16,151 nucleotides of DNA, taken from positions 1 through 16,151 of the forward strand of contig NZ_CAMLFY010000106.1 in the NCBI RefSeq assembly GCF_946479415.1. Reading direction: 5' to 3'. Shown here one piece after another: positions 1-8,159 of the stretch. The DNA comes from an uncultured Shinella sp. (GTDB lineage Bacteria > Pseudomonadota > Alphaproteobacteria > Rhizobiales > Rhizobiaceae). The first letter of the stretch is position 1. Each line of letters starts with the position of its first letter. A model generated the notes under the pieces. That model was not told where the DNA came from. It was given only the letters and a program-made list of their open reading frames with translations, and searched no databases. A program made the translations under genes and the position numbers.

Positions 1-143
1 AAGAGTTTTCGCGCGAACAGCGCTTCCAGCGCATTGATGCGGTGGGTGACGGTGGATTGCGTGATGTTCAGCCGCTCCGCCGTGCGGTTGAAGTTGCGGG
101 TTTCCATCAGGTCGAGGAATGTCTCAATCAGAACGATTTGCAT
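1..143 (-). CDS. LysR-type transcriptional regulator, N-terminal part (runs off the window)
   Basis: Reading leftward from the ATG at 143-141, the 47 visible codons give a typical LysR winged helix-turn-helix start: MQIVLIETFLDLMETRNFNR, then a TAERLNITQSTVTHRINALE recognition segment. The residue pattern (F-L-x-L with T-A-x-x-L-x-x-x-Q-S-x-V-T-x-x-I-x-x-L-E) is the family signature. Only the DNA-binding part is present; the effector-binding domain lies beyond base 1. The gene diverges from the flavoprotein/methyltransferase operon that begins at 273, which is the usual placement of a LysR regulator relative to its target. By inference it senses that pathway's substrate or an intermediate and acts through the palindromic element at 181-199. 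The inducer cannot be deduced. Confidence 0.88.
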   Translation of the reverse strand, partial: MQIVLIETFLDLMETRNFNRTAERLNITQSTVTHRINALEALFARKL

Positions 144-180
144 GAATGCGCCGTGATTTCCCAAGTGTTTGGAGGGAGTG

Positions 181-199
181 TAATCGGTATAATCGATTA
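181..199. promoter_or_regulatory. Palindromic candidate operator overlapping a -10-like element
   Basis: TAATCG at 181-186 is inverted as CGATTA at 194-199. The right half is also part of a perfect 10-bp palindrome, TAATCGATTA, at 190-199. A perfect TATAAT lies inside at 188-193 on the plus strand, without a convincing -35 upstream. The element is in the 129-base gap between the divergent LysR gene and the operon. AT-rich dyads with T-N11-A geometry in such gaps are typical LysR binding sites. Assigning this one to the neighbouring LysR protein is inference. Confidence 0.45.
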
Positions 200-272
200 A
201 TAAAGCGAATTCCGCCGGCTTGCCGCCCGCCGCTTTGATTGCCACAAATCCGGGGCAACGAAGGGGAAGAGA

Positions 273-2723
273 ATGTCCGCACTGCCAAGCCATGCCCGTG
301 TCGTCATCATCGGCGGAGGCGCCGTGGGCGCGTCGGCGCTCTATCATCTGGCCAAGGCCGGATGGACGGATTGCGTGCTGCTCGAAAAGAACGAGCTGAC
401 GGCCGGCTCCACCTGGCATGCCGCCGGCAATGTACCGACTTTCTCGTCTTCCTGGTCGCTGATGAACATGCAGCGCTATTCGGCGTCGCTGTATCGCGAG
501 CTGGGCGATCTCGTCGATTACCCCATGAACTACCACGTTACCGGCTCGATCCGCCTTGGCCATTCGAAAGAGCGCTTGCAGGAGTTCAAGCGCGTCGTCG
601 GCATGGGGCGCTATCAGGGCATGGACCTCGATATCCTTTCGCCCGACGAGATGCGCTCGAAATACCCGTTCCTCGAAACCCATGACCTGACCGGCGCGCT
701 CTACGATCCCTATGACGGTGATATCGATCCGGCGCAGTTGACCCAGGCGCTCGCCAAGGGTGCGCGTGACATGGGCGCGAAAATCTTCCGGTTCTGCCCG
801 GCGACCGGCGCCCGCCGCGAGGGCGAGGAATGGGTGATTTCCACGCCGCAGGGGGAGATCCGATGCGAGAAGGTTGTTAACGCTGCTGGCTACTATGCCC
901 GCGAGGTCGGCAAATGGTTCGGCCGCGAGGTGCCGATGATGGTGATGAGCCATCAATACATGCTGTTCGAGGAAATCCCGGAACTGGCGGCCTGGTCGCG
1001 AGAGGCCGGCCACAAGCTGCCGCTGCTGCGCGACGTCGACAGCTCCTACTACCTCCGTCAGGAAAAGACGGGCATGAATCTCGGCCCCTATGAGCGCAAT
1101 TGCAAGGCGCATTGGGTCACGCCTGACGATCCGATGCCGGACGATTTCTCGTTCCAGCTGTTCCCCGACGATCTCGACCGTCTCGAATGGTATCTCAACG
1201 ACGCCGTCGAGCGCGTGCCGATCCTCGGTACGGCCGGCCTGTCGCGCATGATCAACGGTCCCATTCCCTATGCGCCCGACGGTAACCCGCTCATCGGCCC
1301 GATGCCCGGCGTGCCGAACGCCTATGAAGCCTGCGTCTTCACCTTCGGCATCTGCCAGGCCGGCGGCGCTGGCAAGGTGCTGGCGGAATGGGTCACGGAA
1401 GGCGAGACGGAATGGGACATGTGGTCCTGCGATCCGCGCCGCTACACGTCCTTTGCCGCCGACAAGGACTACTGCGTCGCCAAGGGCATGGAGATCTATG
1501 GCCACGAATATGCCATGCATTTCCCGAAACACTCCTGGCCGGCCGGGCGCGACCAAAAGCACTCGCCGATCCATGATCGCATCAAGGCGCTCGGCGCGCA
1601 GTTCAAACCCTATAACGGCTGGGAGCGTGCCAACTGGTATGCCGCGCCGGGCGACGATCTCTCGGAACAATCGACCCAGACCTGGAACCGTGAGGGGCCT
1701 TGGCGGCCGCGCATCGAGGCGGAGTGCCGCGCCGTCACCGAGGCCGCCGGCATTCTCGATCTCCCCGGCTTCTCGCGCTTCCGCGTGAAAGGCGAAGGGG
1801 CGACGGCATGGCTGTCCTCGCTCATCACCGGCAAGGTGCCGAAGCCCGGCCGCATCGGCCTTGCCTATTTCTCCGACGACAAGGGCCGCATCGTCACGGA
1901 AATGTCGGTCATGATGCTGGACGAGGACTTCTTCTTCCTCATCACCGCCGCGACGGCGCAGTGGCATGATTTCGAGTGGCTGCAAAAGCACCTACCCAAG
2001 GACGCTGCCTTCACCATTGAGGATGTGACGGAAAGCTTCTCCTGCCAGATCCTGTCAGGCCCGAATTCCCGCGCCATTCTCGCCGATGTCACGGATGCCG
2101 ACCTCTCCAAGGGCTGGCTGACGCATCAGAGCTGCCAGATTGCCGGCCGCTGGTGTCAGCTGGTGCGCGTCTCCTTTGCCGGCGAACTCGGCTGGGAAAT
2201 CCATACGAAGATCGAGGATACCCCCGCGATTTTCGATGCCGTCTGGGCCGCCGGCCAGAAACATGGCCTGAAACCCTTCGGCATGGAGGCGCTGGACAGC
2301 CTGCGCATCGAGAAGGGCTATCGCGCCTGGAAGGGCGATCTCTCGACTGACTACACGATCCTGCAGGGCGGTCTCGACCGGTTCGTCGATTGGGCGAAGC
2401 CCGATTTCAAGGGCAAGGCGGCGCTGGAGCGGGAAAAGCAGCAGGGCGTCACCAAGCGTTTCGTGACGCTGACGGTGGAGGCCGGCGACTGCGATGCGCC
2501 CTACATGTCGACGCTCTGGCATGGTGGCAAGGTGGTCGGCGAGACGACCTCCGGCAACTGGGGCTACCGTACCGGCAAATCCATCGCGCTCGGCATGCTG
2601 AAGGCCGACCTCGCCCAGCCCGGCACGGAAATCGAGGTGGAAATCTACGGCGACCGTTTCAAGGCGACCGTCCAGCCGGATGGACCGCTTTTCGACCCCA
2701 ACAATGAAAGACTGCGCGCATGA
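273..2723 (+). CDS. FAD-dependent dehydrogenase of the dimethylglycine/sarcosine dehydrogenase type with GcvT domain (paralogue 1)
   Basis: An 816-residue two-part flavoenzyme. The N-terminal DAO-type FAD domain (about residues 9-395) has the dinucleotide motif GGGAVG at 14-19, ends its Rossmann beta strand at E38, and carries STWHAAG with H49. That His is the position of covalent histidyl-FAD in dimethylglycine and sarcosine dehydrogenases. A linker domain (about 395-450) leads to an aminomethyltransferase (GcvT) fold with the folate-site motif GELGWEIH at 637-644. Such enzymes oxidise an N-methyl group, pass electrons to ETF, and hand the one-carbon unit to tetrahydrofolate. The start at 273 is supported by AAGGGGAAGA just upstream. 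The stop overlaps the next start by four bases. After the FAD histidine it reads [10 protein letters not shown], unlike paralogue 2, so its substrate may differ. The family is secure; the substrate is not. Confidence 0.9.
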   Translation: MSALPSHARVVIIGGGAVGASALYHLAKAGWTDCVLLEKNELTAGSTWHAAGNVPTFSSSWSLMNMQRYSASLYRELGDLVDYPMNYHVTGSIRLGHSKERLQEFKRVVGMGRYQGMDLDILSPDEMRSKYPFLETHDLTGALYDPYDGDIDPAQLTQALAKGARDMGAKIFRFCPATGARREGEEWVISTPQGEIRCEKVVNAAGYYAREVGKWFGREVPMMVMSHQYMLFEEIPELAAWSREAGHKLPLLRDVDSSYYLRQEKTGMNLGPYERNCKAHWVTPDDPMPDDFSFQLFPDDLDRLEWYLNDAVERVPILGTAGLSRMINGPIPYAPDGNPLIGPMPGVPNAYEACVFTFGICQAGGAGKVLAEWVTEGETEWDMWSCDPRRYTSFAADKDYCVAKGMEIYGHEYAMHFPKHSWPAGRDQKHSPIHDRIKALGAQFKPYNGWERANWYAAPGDDLSEQSTQTWNREGPWRPRIEAECRAVTEAAGILDLPGFSRFRVKGEGATAWLSSLITGKVPKPGRIGLAYFSDDKGRIVTEMSVMMLDEDFFFLITAATAQWHDFEWLQKHLPKDAAFTIEDVTESFSCQILSGPNSRAILADVTDADLSKGWLTHQSCQIAGRWCQLVRVSFAGELGWEIHTKIEDTPAIFDAVWAAGQKHGLKPFGMEALDSLRIEKGYRAWKGDLSTDYTILQGGLDRFVDWAKPDFKGKAALEREKQQGVTKRFVTLTVEAGDCDAPYMSTLWHGGKVVGETTSGNWGYRTGKSIALGMLKADLAQPGTEIEVEIYGDRFKATVQPDGPLFDPNNERLRA

Positions 2724-5167
2724 GCAAACCCATTCCCTCCAAGGCGAGAGCCGTCATCATCGGCGGCGGCGTTTCCGGCTGCTCGGTCGCCTATCATCTG
2801 GCTAAGCTTGGCTGGACGGATGTGGTGCTTCTGGAGCGCAAGCAGCTGACGTCGGGCACGACGTGGCATGCCGCCGGTCTGATCGGCCAGCTGCGCGCCT
2901 CGCAGAACATGACGCGGCTCGCCAAATATTCCGCCGATCTCTACACCAAGCTCGAAGCCGAGACCGGCATCGGCACCGGCATGCGCCAGTGCGGCTCGAT
3001 GACCGTGGCGCTGACGGAGGAGCGCAAGGAAGAAATCTACCGCCAGGCCTCGCTCGCCCGCGCCTTCGATGTCGATGTGCGCGAAATCAGTGTCGACGAG
3101 GTGAAGGCGATGTATCCGCACCTCAACACGGCGGATGTGAAGGCGGCCGTGCATCTGCCGCTCGACGGCCAGTGCGATCCGGCCAACATCGCGATGGCTT
3201 TGGCCAAGGGTGCGCGGCAGAACGGCGCGACCGTCATCGAAGGCGTGAAGGTCACCTCTGTCGTCACCAAGGACGGCCGTGTCACGGGTGTCACCTGTGA
3301 GCAGAACGGCGAGACCTTCACCATCGAGACGGAGAATGTCGTCAACGCCGCCGGCATGTGGAGCCGTACGCTGGCCGATATGTCGGGCGTGACGCTGCCG
3401 CTGCATGCCTGCGAGCATTTTTACATCGTTACCGAGCCGATCCCGAACCTCCAGCGCCTGCCGGTGCTGCGCGTTCCGGACGAGTGCACCTATTACAAGG
3501 AGGACGCCGGCAAGATGCTGATCGGTGCCTTCGAGCTGAAGGCCAAGCCCTGGGGTATGGACGGTATCTCCGAGGACTTCTGCTTCGATCAGCTGCCGGA
3601 GGATTTCGATCACTTCCAGCCGATCCTCGAAAACGCCATCAACCGCATGCCGATGCTGGAAACGGCAGGCATCCATACGTTCTTCAACGGCCCCGAGAGC
3701 TTTACGCCTGACGACCGCTACTATCTCGGAGAAGCGCCGCAGTTGAAGGGGTACTGGGTCGCCGCCGGCTACAATTCCATCGGCATCGTCTCCTCCGGCG
3801 GTGCCGGCATGGCGCTGGCGCAGTGGATGAACGACGGCGAGGCGCCGTTCGATCTCTGGGAGGTCGATATCCGCCGCGCCCAGCCGTTCCAGCGCAACCG
3901 CAGCTATCTGAAGGACCGTGTGTCCGAAACGCTCGGCCTGCTCTATGCCGACCATTTCCCCTATCGCCAGATGGCGACGGCACGTGGCGTGCGCCGTTCG
4001 CCGCTGCACGAGCACCTGAAGGCGCGAGGCGCGGTGTTCGGTGAAGTGGCAGGCTGGGAGCGCGCCAACTGGTTTGCGAAAGAGGGACAGGAGCGGGAGT
4101 ACCGCTATTCCTGGAAGCGGCAGAACTGGTTCGAAAACCAGAAGGCAGAACACCTTGCCGTGCGCAATGGCGTCGGCCTGTTCGACATGACGTCCTTCGG
4201 CAAGATCCGCGTCGAGGGCCGTGACGCGTTGGCCTTCCTGCAAAAGCTTTGCGCCAACCAGATGGATGTCGCGCCCGGCAAGATCGTTTACACCCAGATG
4301 CTCAATGCGCGCGGTGGCATCGAGAGCGATCTGACGGTGACGCGCCTCTCGGAGACGGCCTTCTTCCTCGTCGTGCCCGGCGCGACGCTGCAGCGCGACC
4401 TTGCCTGGCTTCGAAAGCACCTGAAGGATGAGTTCGTCGTCATCACCGATGTCACGGCCGCCGAAAGCGTGCTCTGCGTCATGGGGCCGAAGGCGCGCGA
4501 GTTGATGCAGAAGGTCAGCCCGAACGACTTTTCCAATGCGGCCCATCCCTTCGCGTCCGCGCGGGAAATCGAGATCGGCATGGGCCTCGCCCGTGCCCAC
4601 CGCGTCACCTATGTCGGCGAGCTTGGCTGGGAACTTTACGTCTCCACCGATCAGACCGCCCATGTCTTCGAGGCGCTGGAAGAAGCTGGTGCCGATGTCG
4701 GCCTCAAACTCTGCGGCCTGCACACGCTGGATAGCTGCCGTATCGAAAAGGCCTTCCGCCATTTCGGCCACGACATCACCGACGAGGACCATGTGCTGGA
4801 AGCCGGCCTCGGCTTTGCCGTGCGCACGAAGAAGGGCGATTTCATCGGCCGCGATGCGGTTCTGCGCAAGGAGGAGGAAGGCCTGAAGCGCCGGATGGTA
4901 CAGTTCAGGCTCACCGATGCCGAGCCGCTGCTCTTCCACAATGAGGCGCTGGTGCGCGACGGCACGATTGTCTCGACCATCACCTCGGGCAATTATGGTC
5001 ATTTCCTCGGCGGCGCCATCGGCATGGGCTATGTGCCTTGCGAGGGCGAGAGCGAGGCGGATGTGCTGGCCTCGAGCTACGAGGTCGAGATCGCCGGCAC
5101 GCGGGTGAAGGCGGAAGCCTCGCTCGTGCCGATGTATGACCCGAAATCGGAAAGGGTGCGCGCATGA
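2720..5167 (+). CDS. FAD-dependent dehydrogenase of the dimethylglycine/sarcosine dehydrogenase type with GcvT domain (paralogue 2)
   Basis: An 815-residue paralogue of the preceding protein with the same layout: FAD motif GGGVSG at 15-20, E39 at the end of the second beta strand, covalent-FAD-type H50 in TTWHAAGL, an FAO-type linker, and a C-terminal GcvT fold with GELGWELY at 633-640. The segment after the histidine ([20 protein letters not shown]) resembles canonical dimethylglycine dehydrogenases more than paralogue 1 does. The likely reaction is oxidative N-demethylation of a small methylated amine, with electrons to ETF and formation of methylene-tetrahydrofolate. Its ATG overlaps the previous stop (ATGA, 2720-2723) and its own stop overlaps the next start (5164-5167), which indicates translational coupling. 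Both paralogues end in nearly the same tail ([10 protein letters not shown] and [10 protein letters not shown]), suggesting duplication in place. The exact substrate is unknown. Confidence 0.9.
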   Translation: MSKPIPSKARAVIIGGGVSGCSVAYHLAKLGWTDVVLLERKQLTSGTTWHAAGLIGQLRASQNMTRLAKYSADLYTKLEAETGIGTGMRQCGSMTVALTEERKEEIYRQASLARAFDVDVREISVDEVKAMYPHLNTADVKAAVHLPLDGQCDPANIAMALAKGARQNGATVIEGVKVTSVVTKDGRVTGVTCEQNGETFTIETENVVNAAGMWSRTLADMSGVTLPLHACEHFYIVTEPIPNLQRLPVLRVPDECTYYKEDAGKMLIGAFELKAKPWGMDGISEDFCFDQLPEDFDHFQPILENAINRMPMLETAGIHTFFNGPESFTPDDRYYLGEAPQLKGYWVAAGYNSIGIVSSGGAGMALAQWMNDGEAPFDLWEVDIRRAQPFQRNRSYLKDRVSETLGLLYADHFPYRQMATARGVRRSPLHEHLKARGAVFGEVAGWERANWFAKEGQEREYRYSWKRQNWFENQKAEHLAVRNGVGLFDMTSFGKIRVEGRDALAFLQKLCANQMDVAPGKIVYTQMLNARGGIESDLTVTRLSETAFFLVVPGATLQRDLAWLRKHLKDEFVVITDVTAAESVLCVMGPKARELMQKVSPNDFSNAAHPFASAREIEIGMGLARAHRVTYVGELGWELYVSTDQTAHVFEALEEAGADVGLKLCGLHTLDSCRIEKAFRHFGHDITDEDHVLEAGLGFAVRTKKGDFIGRDAVLRKEEEGLKRRMVQFRLTDAEPLLFHNEALVRDGTIVSTITSGNYGHFLGGAIGMGYVPCEGESEADVLASSYEVEIAGTRVKAEASLVPMYDPKSERVRA

Positions 5168-6009
5168 CCAACCTTGCCGAACGCCATCAGCGGTTTCACG
5201 ACCTGCACCAGTCGGGCTGCTTCGTCATCCCGAACCCCTGGGATATCGGTTCCGCCCGCATGATGGCGGCCTCGGGTGCCGTGGCACTCGCTACCACCTC
5301 CGCCGGATTCGCCTTCACGCTCGGCCGGCCTGATATGGGCCGGGTGACGCGGGAGGAATCGCTTGCGCATGCCGAGGAGATCGTGCGCGCCACGCCGCTT
5401 CCTGTCTCCGGCGATTTCGAAAATGGTTTTGCCGATGCGCCCGACGATGTTGCCGAGACGATCCGGCTTGCTGCCGAGGTCGGCCTGTCCGGCTGCTCGA
5501 TCGAGGACACGCAGATGGTGGACGGCAATCCGGCCTATGCTTTCGACCTTGCCGTCGAGCGCATCCGCGCCGCCGTCGATGCCGCCCGCTCGCTGGGCCG
5601 CCCCTTCATTCTCTGCGCCCGCGCCGATGGCGTGATGAACGGCGTCTACGATCTCGACGAGGCGATCCGCCGTATCCAGGCCTTCGAAAAGGCCGGTGCC
5701 GATCTCGTCTATGTGCCGGTGCCGCCGGGCGAGGCGGAGTTGCGCCGCGTCGTGCAGTCGGTATCGACGCCGGTCAATGCGCTGGCCGCCGGGCCGCTGC
5801 GCCAGCTCACCGTGCCTCAGTTCGCTGCCATCGGCGTGCGCCGCATTTCGCTTGGCTCGATGATTGCCCGCGTCACCCATGCGGCGATTGCCGAGCAGAT
5901 GGATGCCATCGTCAAGGATGGCAGCTTTGCCAAACTGTCCGCCGCCGCGTCGGGGGATCTCATCAACAGGATGCTTGCCGCTGGTGCGGGGGAGACGGAT
6001 CATGAGTGA
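5164..6009 (+). CDS. Isocitrate lyase/PEP mutase superfamily enzyme
   Basis: A 281-residue alpha/beta-barrel protein of the PEP mutase/isocitrate lyase superfamily. Signature pieces are [10 protein letters not shown] (24-33), the [14 protein letters not shown] region (44-57), the metal-site stretch [10 protein letters not shown] (82-91), GCSIEDTQ (110-117) and CARADGV near 151-157. The KKCGH catalytic loop of true isocitrate lyase is absent, so it is not that enzyme. Relatives cleave or form C-C or C-P bonds in 2-oxoacid and methylmalate-type compounds, but this subgroup has no firm assignment from sequence. It starts within the stop of the upstream flavoprotein gene and overlaps the downstream methyltransferase gene by eight bases, so it belongs to the same pathway. 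It may act on the carbon skeleton left after demethylation; that role is inference. Confidence 0.85.
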   Translation: MTNLAERHQRFHDLHQSGCFVIPNPWDIGSARMMAASGAVALATTSAGFAFTLGRPDMGRVTREESLAHAEEIVRATPLPVSGDFENGFADAPDDVAETIRLAAEVGLSGCSIEDTQMVDGNPAYAFDLAVERIRAAVDAARSLGRPFILCARADGVMNGVYDLDEAIRRIQAFEKAGADLVYVPVPPGEAELRRVVQSVSTPVNALAAGPLRQLTVPQFAAIGVRRISLGSMIARVTHAAIAEQMDAIVKDGSFAKLSAAASGDLINRMLAAGAGETDHE

Positions 6010-7543
6010 AGCAGCAGCCTTGTCCTCCCGCCGCGCCGGCGGCCGCGCCGCCCGCGTCGCCATGCGTGCCGCGCCGCTTGCGGAAAATGTTCGCCCCATC
6101 CGCCCGGGCCTGCCCGGCGGCCAGTACCGGCCGCTGACGGAGGCGAATGTGCGCCGTATCCATGAGGCGGCCCTCGATGCGCTGGAGAATATCGGCCTCG
6201 CCAACGCGCCGAAATCCGGCATCGAGATCATGACCCGCGCCGGTGCGATCCTTGGCGAGGATGGGCGCCTCCGCTTCCCGCGCGCGCTGGTGGAGGACAT
6301 GCTGGCTGTCGCGGCGCGGGATATCACGCTGCACGGCCGCGATCCGAAATACGATCTCGAATTGTCGGGCACCCGCGTCTATTACGGCACGGCGGGTGCA
6401 GCGGTGCATATCGTCGATGTCGAGAAGCGCGAATACCGCGAGTCGACGGCGAAGGATCTCTTCAACGCCGCCCAGCTCGTCCACCATCTCGACAACATCC
6501 ATTTCTTCCAGCGGGCGATGGTCTGCCGCGATGTGGCCGACAATTTCCTGATGGACATCAACACGCTCTATGGCTGCTGCGCCGGCACGTCCAAACATGT
6601 CGGCACCAGCTTCTCCGATCCCTCGCATGTCGAAGGCTGCTTCGATCTCATCCACATGATGGCGGGCGGCGAGGACAAGTGGCGGGCTCGGCCCTTCGTG
6701 TCGAATTCCAACTGCTTCGTCGTGCCGCCGATGAAGTTCGCGGAAGAAAGCTGCATCACCATGGAGGCCTGCATCCGGGCCGGCATGCCCATCCTGCTGC
6801 TTTCGGCGGGGCAGGCGGGTGCGACGGCGCCGGCACCGCTCGCAACGGCCATCGTCCAGGCGGTGGCCGAGTGCCTCGCAGGCGTCGTCTATGTCAACGC
6901 CATGGCGCCCGGCCATCCGGCGATCTTCGGCACCTGGCCCTTCGTTTCTGACCTCAGAACCGGCGCCATGTCCGGCGGTTCTGGGGAGCAGGCGCTGCTC
7001 ACGGCCGGCTGCGCGCAGATGCACCAGTTCTACGGCCTGCCGGGCGGTGCGGCCGCCGGTATCGCGGATAGCAAGCTGCCGGATATGCAGGCCGGCTGGG
7101 AACAGGCGATCTCCAATGTCATGGCCGGCCTTTCGGGACTCAACATGGTCTATGAATCGGTCGGCATGCACGCTTCGCTGCTCGGCTTCTGCCTGGAAAG
7201 CCTGGTGCTCGGCGACGATCTGCTCGGCCAGGTGCAGCGCTGCGTGCGCGGCATCGACGTCACCGAGGATTCTGTCTCGCTGGAAACGATGCGCTCCGTT
7301 TGCCTCGATGGTCCCGGCCATTATCTCGGCGATCCGCAGACGCTGTCGCTGATGCAGACGGAATATGTCTATCCCGCCGTTGCCGACCGCACGAGCCCGA
7401 AGGAATGGGCCGAGATCGGCCGTCCGGACCTCGTGCAGAAGGCCATCGAGCGCAAGAACCGCATCCTCTCCGAGGCCGGCGGCCCGCTCTTCGACTTCGC
7501 GACGGACCAGGCGGTGCGCGAGAAGTTCAAGATCTATTTCTGA
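6002..7543 (+). CDS. Trimethylamine methyltransferase (MttB) family protein, non-pyrrolysine type
   Basis: With the ATG at 6002 the product is 513 residues, close to the usual MttB-family length. A 46-codon upstream extension in this frame lies inside the previous gene and is not family-like, so I reject it. Family features include the N-terminal LTEANVRRIHEAALDALENI helix (45-64), YYGTAGAAVHIVD (127-139), the QAGATAPAPLATAIVQA region (271-287), and YGLPGGAAAGIADSKLPDMQ (344-363) followed by AGWEQAISNVMAGLSG. MttB-type enzymes move a methyl group from a tri- or quaternary amine to a corrinoid protein. The frame has no internal TAG, so no pyrrolysine is used, as in glycine betaine or proline betaine methyltransferases of this superfamily. 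No corrinoid protein or reactivator lies in the window. The N-terminus is rich in Arg and Ala. It is the last gene of the operon. Confidence 0.85.
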   Translation: MSEAAALSSRRAGGRAARVAMRAAPLAENVRPIRPGLPGGQYRPLTEANVRRIHEAALDALENIGLANAPKSGIEIMTRAGAILGEDGRLRFPRALVEDMLAVAARDITLHGRDPKYDLELSGTRVYYGTAGAAVHIVDVEKREYRESTAKDLFNAAQLVHHLDNIHFFQRAMVCRDVADNFLMDINTLYGCCAGTSKHVGTSFSDPSHVEGCFDLIHMMAGGEDKWRARPFVSNSNCFVVPPMKFAEESCITMEACIRAGMPILLLSAGQAGATAPAPLATAIVQAVAECLAGVVYVNAMAPGHPAIFGTWPFVSDLRTGAMSGGSGEQALLTAGCAQMHQFYGLPGGAAAGIADSKLPDMQAGWEQAISNVMAGLSGLNMVYESVGMHASLLGFCLESLVLGDDLLGQVQRCVRGIDVTEDSVSLETMRSVCLDGPGHYLGDPQTLSLMQTEYVYPAVADRTSPKEWAEIGRPDLVQKAIERKNRILSEAGGPLFDFATDQAVREKFKIYF

Positions 7544-7550
7544 ACGGATG

Positions 7551-7602
7551 GATGAGCGCTCTCGTGCGTTGATTCACGCAAGCGCTCCATCTCCTTGTTT
7601 TG
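7551..7602. terminator. Hairpin between convergent genes, probable terminator
   Basis: GAGCGCT (7554-7560) pairs with AGCGCTC (7581-7587), and inside it TGCGT (7565-7569) pairs with ACGCA (7576-7580) around a six-base loop, with a four-base bulge on the left. GAT and ATC extend the base past one bulged C. A T-rich stretch (TTGTTTTGT) follows on the plus strand. It lies between the stop of the MttB-family gene and the convergent stop of the Lrp-type gene. The T-run is several bases from the stem, so efficiency is uncertain. Confidence 0.5.
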
Positions 7603-7603
7603 T

Positions 7604-8050
7604 CTAGCCTGCGCGGCGGTCGAAATGGGTGCGCAGCGAGACATGCGTCTGCACGCTCGCGATGCCTGGCGTCGTTGCGATCTGGCGGCGCACCGTGTCG
7701 AGCTCGGCATTGGATGTGCATTCGACGAGCAGCATCAGGTCCGTTGGCCCGGCGAGCGACCAGCAGGTGACGACATTGGGAATGCCGGTGAGATGCGGCA
7801 CGACATGATCACAGTTGCGGCCCTGCTGGAAGCCGACTGCGATTAGCGCCTCCACGCCGGCCCGGTCCCGGTCGATACCAAGCTTCACCGTATAGCCGGC
7901 GATGACGCCCTTCGCCTCCAGCCGCCGGATACGCTCATGCACGGCGCTGCGCGAGAGGCCGGTGTGGCGGGCAAGCTCCACGAGGCTCTGGCGGGCATCG
8001 GCGCGAAGCGCTGCAATGAGCAATCTGTCCTTCTCGTCTAGCTCGTTCAT
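7604..8050 (-). CDS. Lrp/AsnC family transcriptional regulator
   Basis: A 148-residue protein of the standard Lrp/AsnC size. The N-terminal half has the helix-turn-helix (LVELARHTGLSRSAVHERIR, 23-42, then RLEAKGVIAGY), with the typical leading LDEKDRLLIAALRADAR. The C-terminal RAM ligand/oligomerisation domain runs from about 68 to 141 and includes the GPTDLML turn (101-107) and the V-Q-T-H-V end strand. The ATG at 8050-8048 is preceded by AAAGGAG at good spacing; longer readings in this frame run antisense into the neighbouring hydrolase gene and are not real. The gene diverges from the isochorismatase-family gene at 8160, which suggests local control of that gene plus autoregulation, probably in response to an amino acid or related metabolite. 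The effector is unknown. Confidence 0.92.
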   Translation of the reverse strand: MNELDEKDRLLIAALRADARQSLVELARHTGLSRSAVHERIRRLEAKGVIAGYTVKLGIDRDRAGVEALIAVGFQQGRNCDHVVPHLTGIPNVVTCWSLAGPTDLMLLVECTSNAELDTVRRQIATTPGIASVQTHVSLRTHFDRRAG

Positions 8051-8068
8051 CCGGAATAATCTCCTTTC

Positions 8069-8086
8069 GCCGGACGATCGTCCGGC
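8069..8086. promoter_or_regulatory. Perfect 18-bp palindrome in the divergent lrp-type/hydrolase gap
   Basis: GCCGGACGATCGTCCGGC is fully self-complementary. It sits about 20 bases upstream of the regulator's start codon, immediately before its Shine-Dalgarno sequence. The half-site CCGGACG recurs at 8111-8117, nearer the divergent gene. This could be an operator for the Lrp-type protein or another dimeric regulator, or a leader hairpin of the regulator's mRNA. It is more GC-rich than classical Lrp sites, so the binder is uncertain. Confidence 0.45.
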
Positions 8087-8159
8087 ATTCCGTCTCCTTG
8101 CTGCGCGAAACCGGACGGAAAAGCAACTATTCGTCTGGTATCGCTTCAAGGAGAAACCG

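Noticed and set aside
2645..5002. A 785-codon open frame on the minus strand opposite the second flavoprotein gene
   Set aside because: It is antisense to a gene with clear FAD and folate motifs, and its translation is repetitive in Arg, Ala, His and Gly with no recognisable domain. Long antisense frames are common in GC-rich coding DNA.
5864..6001. A 46-codon N-terminal extension of the MttB-family protein
   Set aside because: It lies wholly within the PEP mutase-like gene in another frame and has low-complexity Pro/Arg/Ser composition. The ATG at 6002 gives a normal family length.
6002..7543. Possible pyrrolysine (amber) codon, as in archaeal MttB
   Set aside because: The frame is open from 6002 to the stop with no internal TAG, so no recoding is needed.
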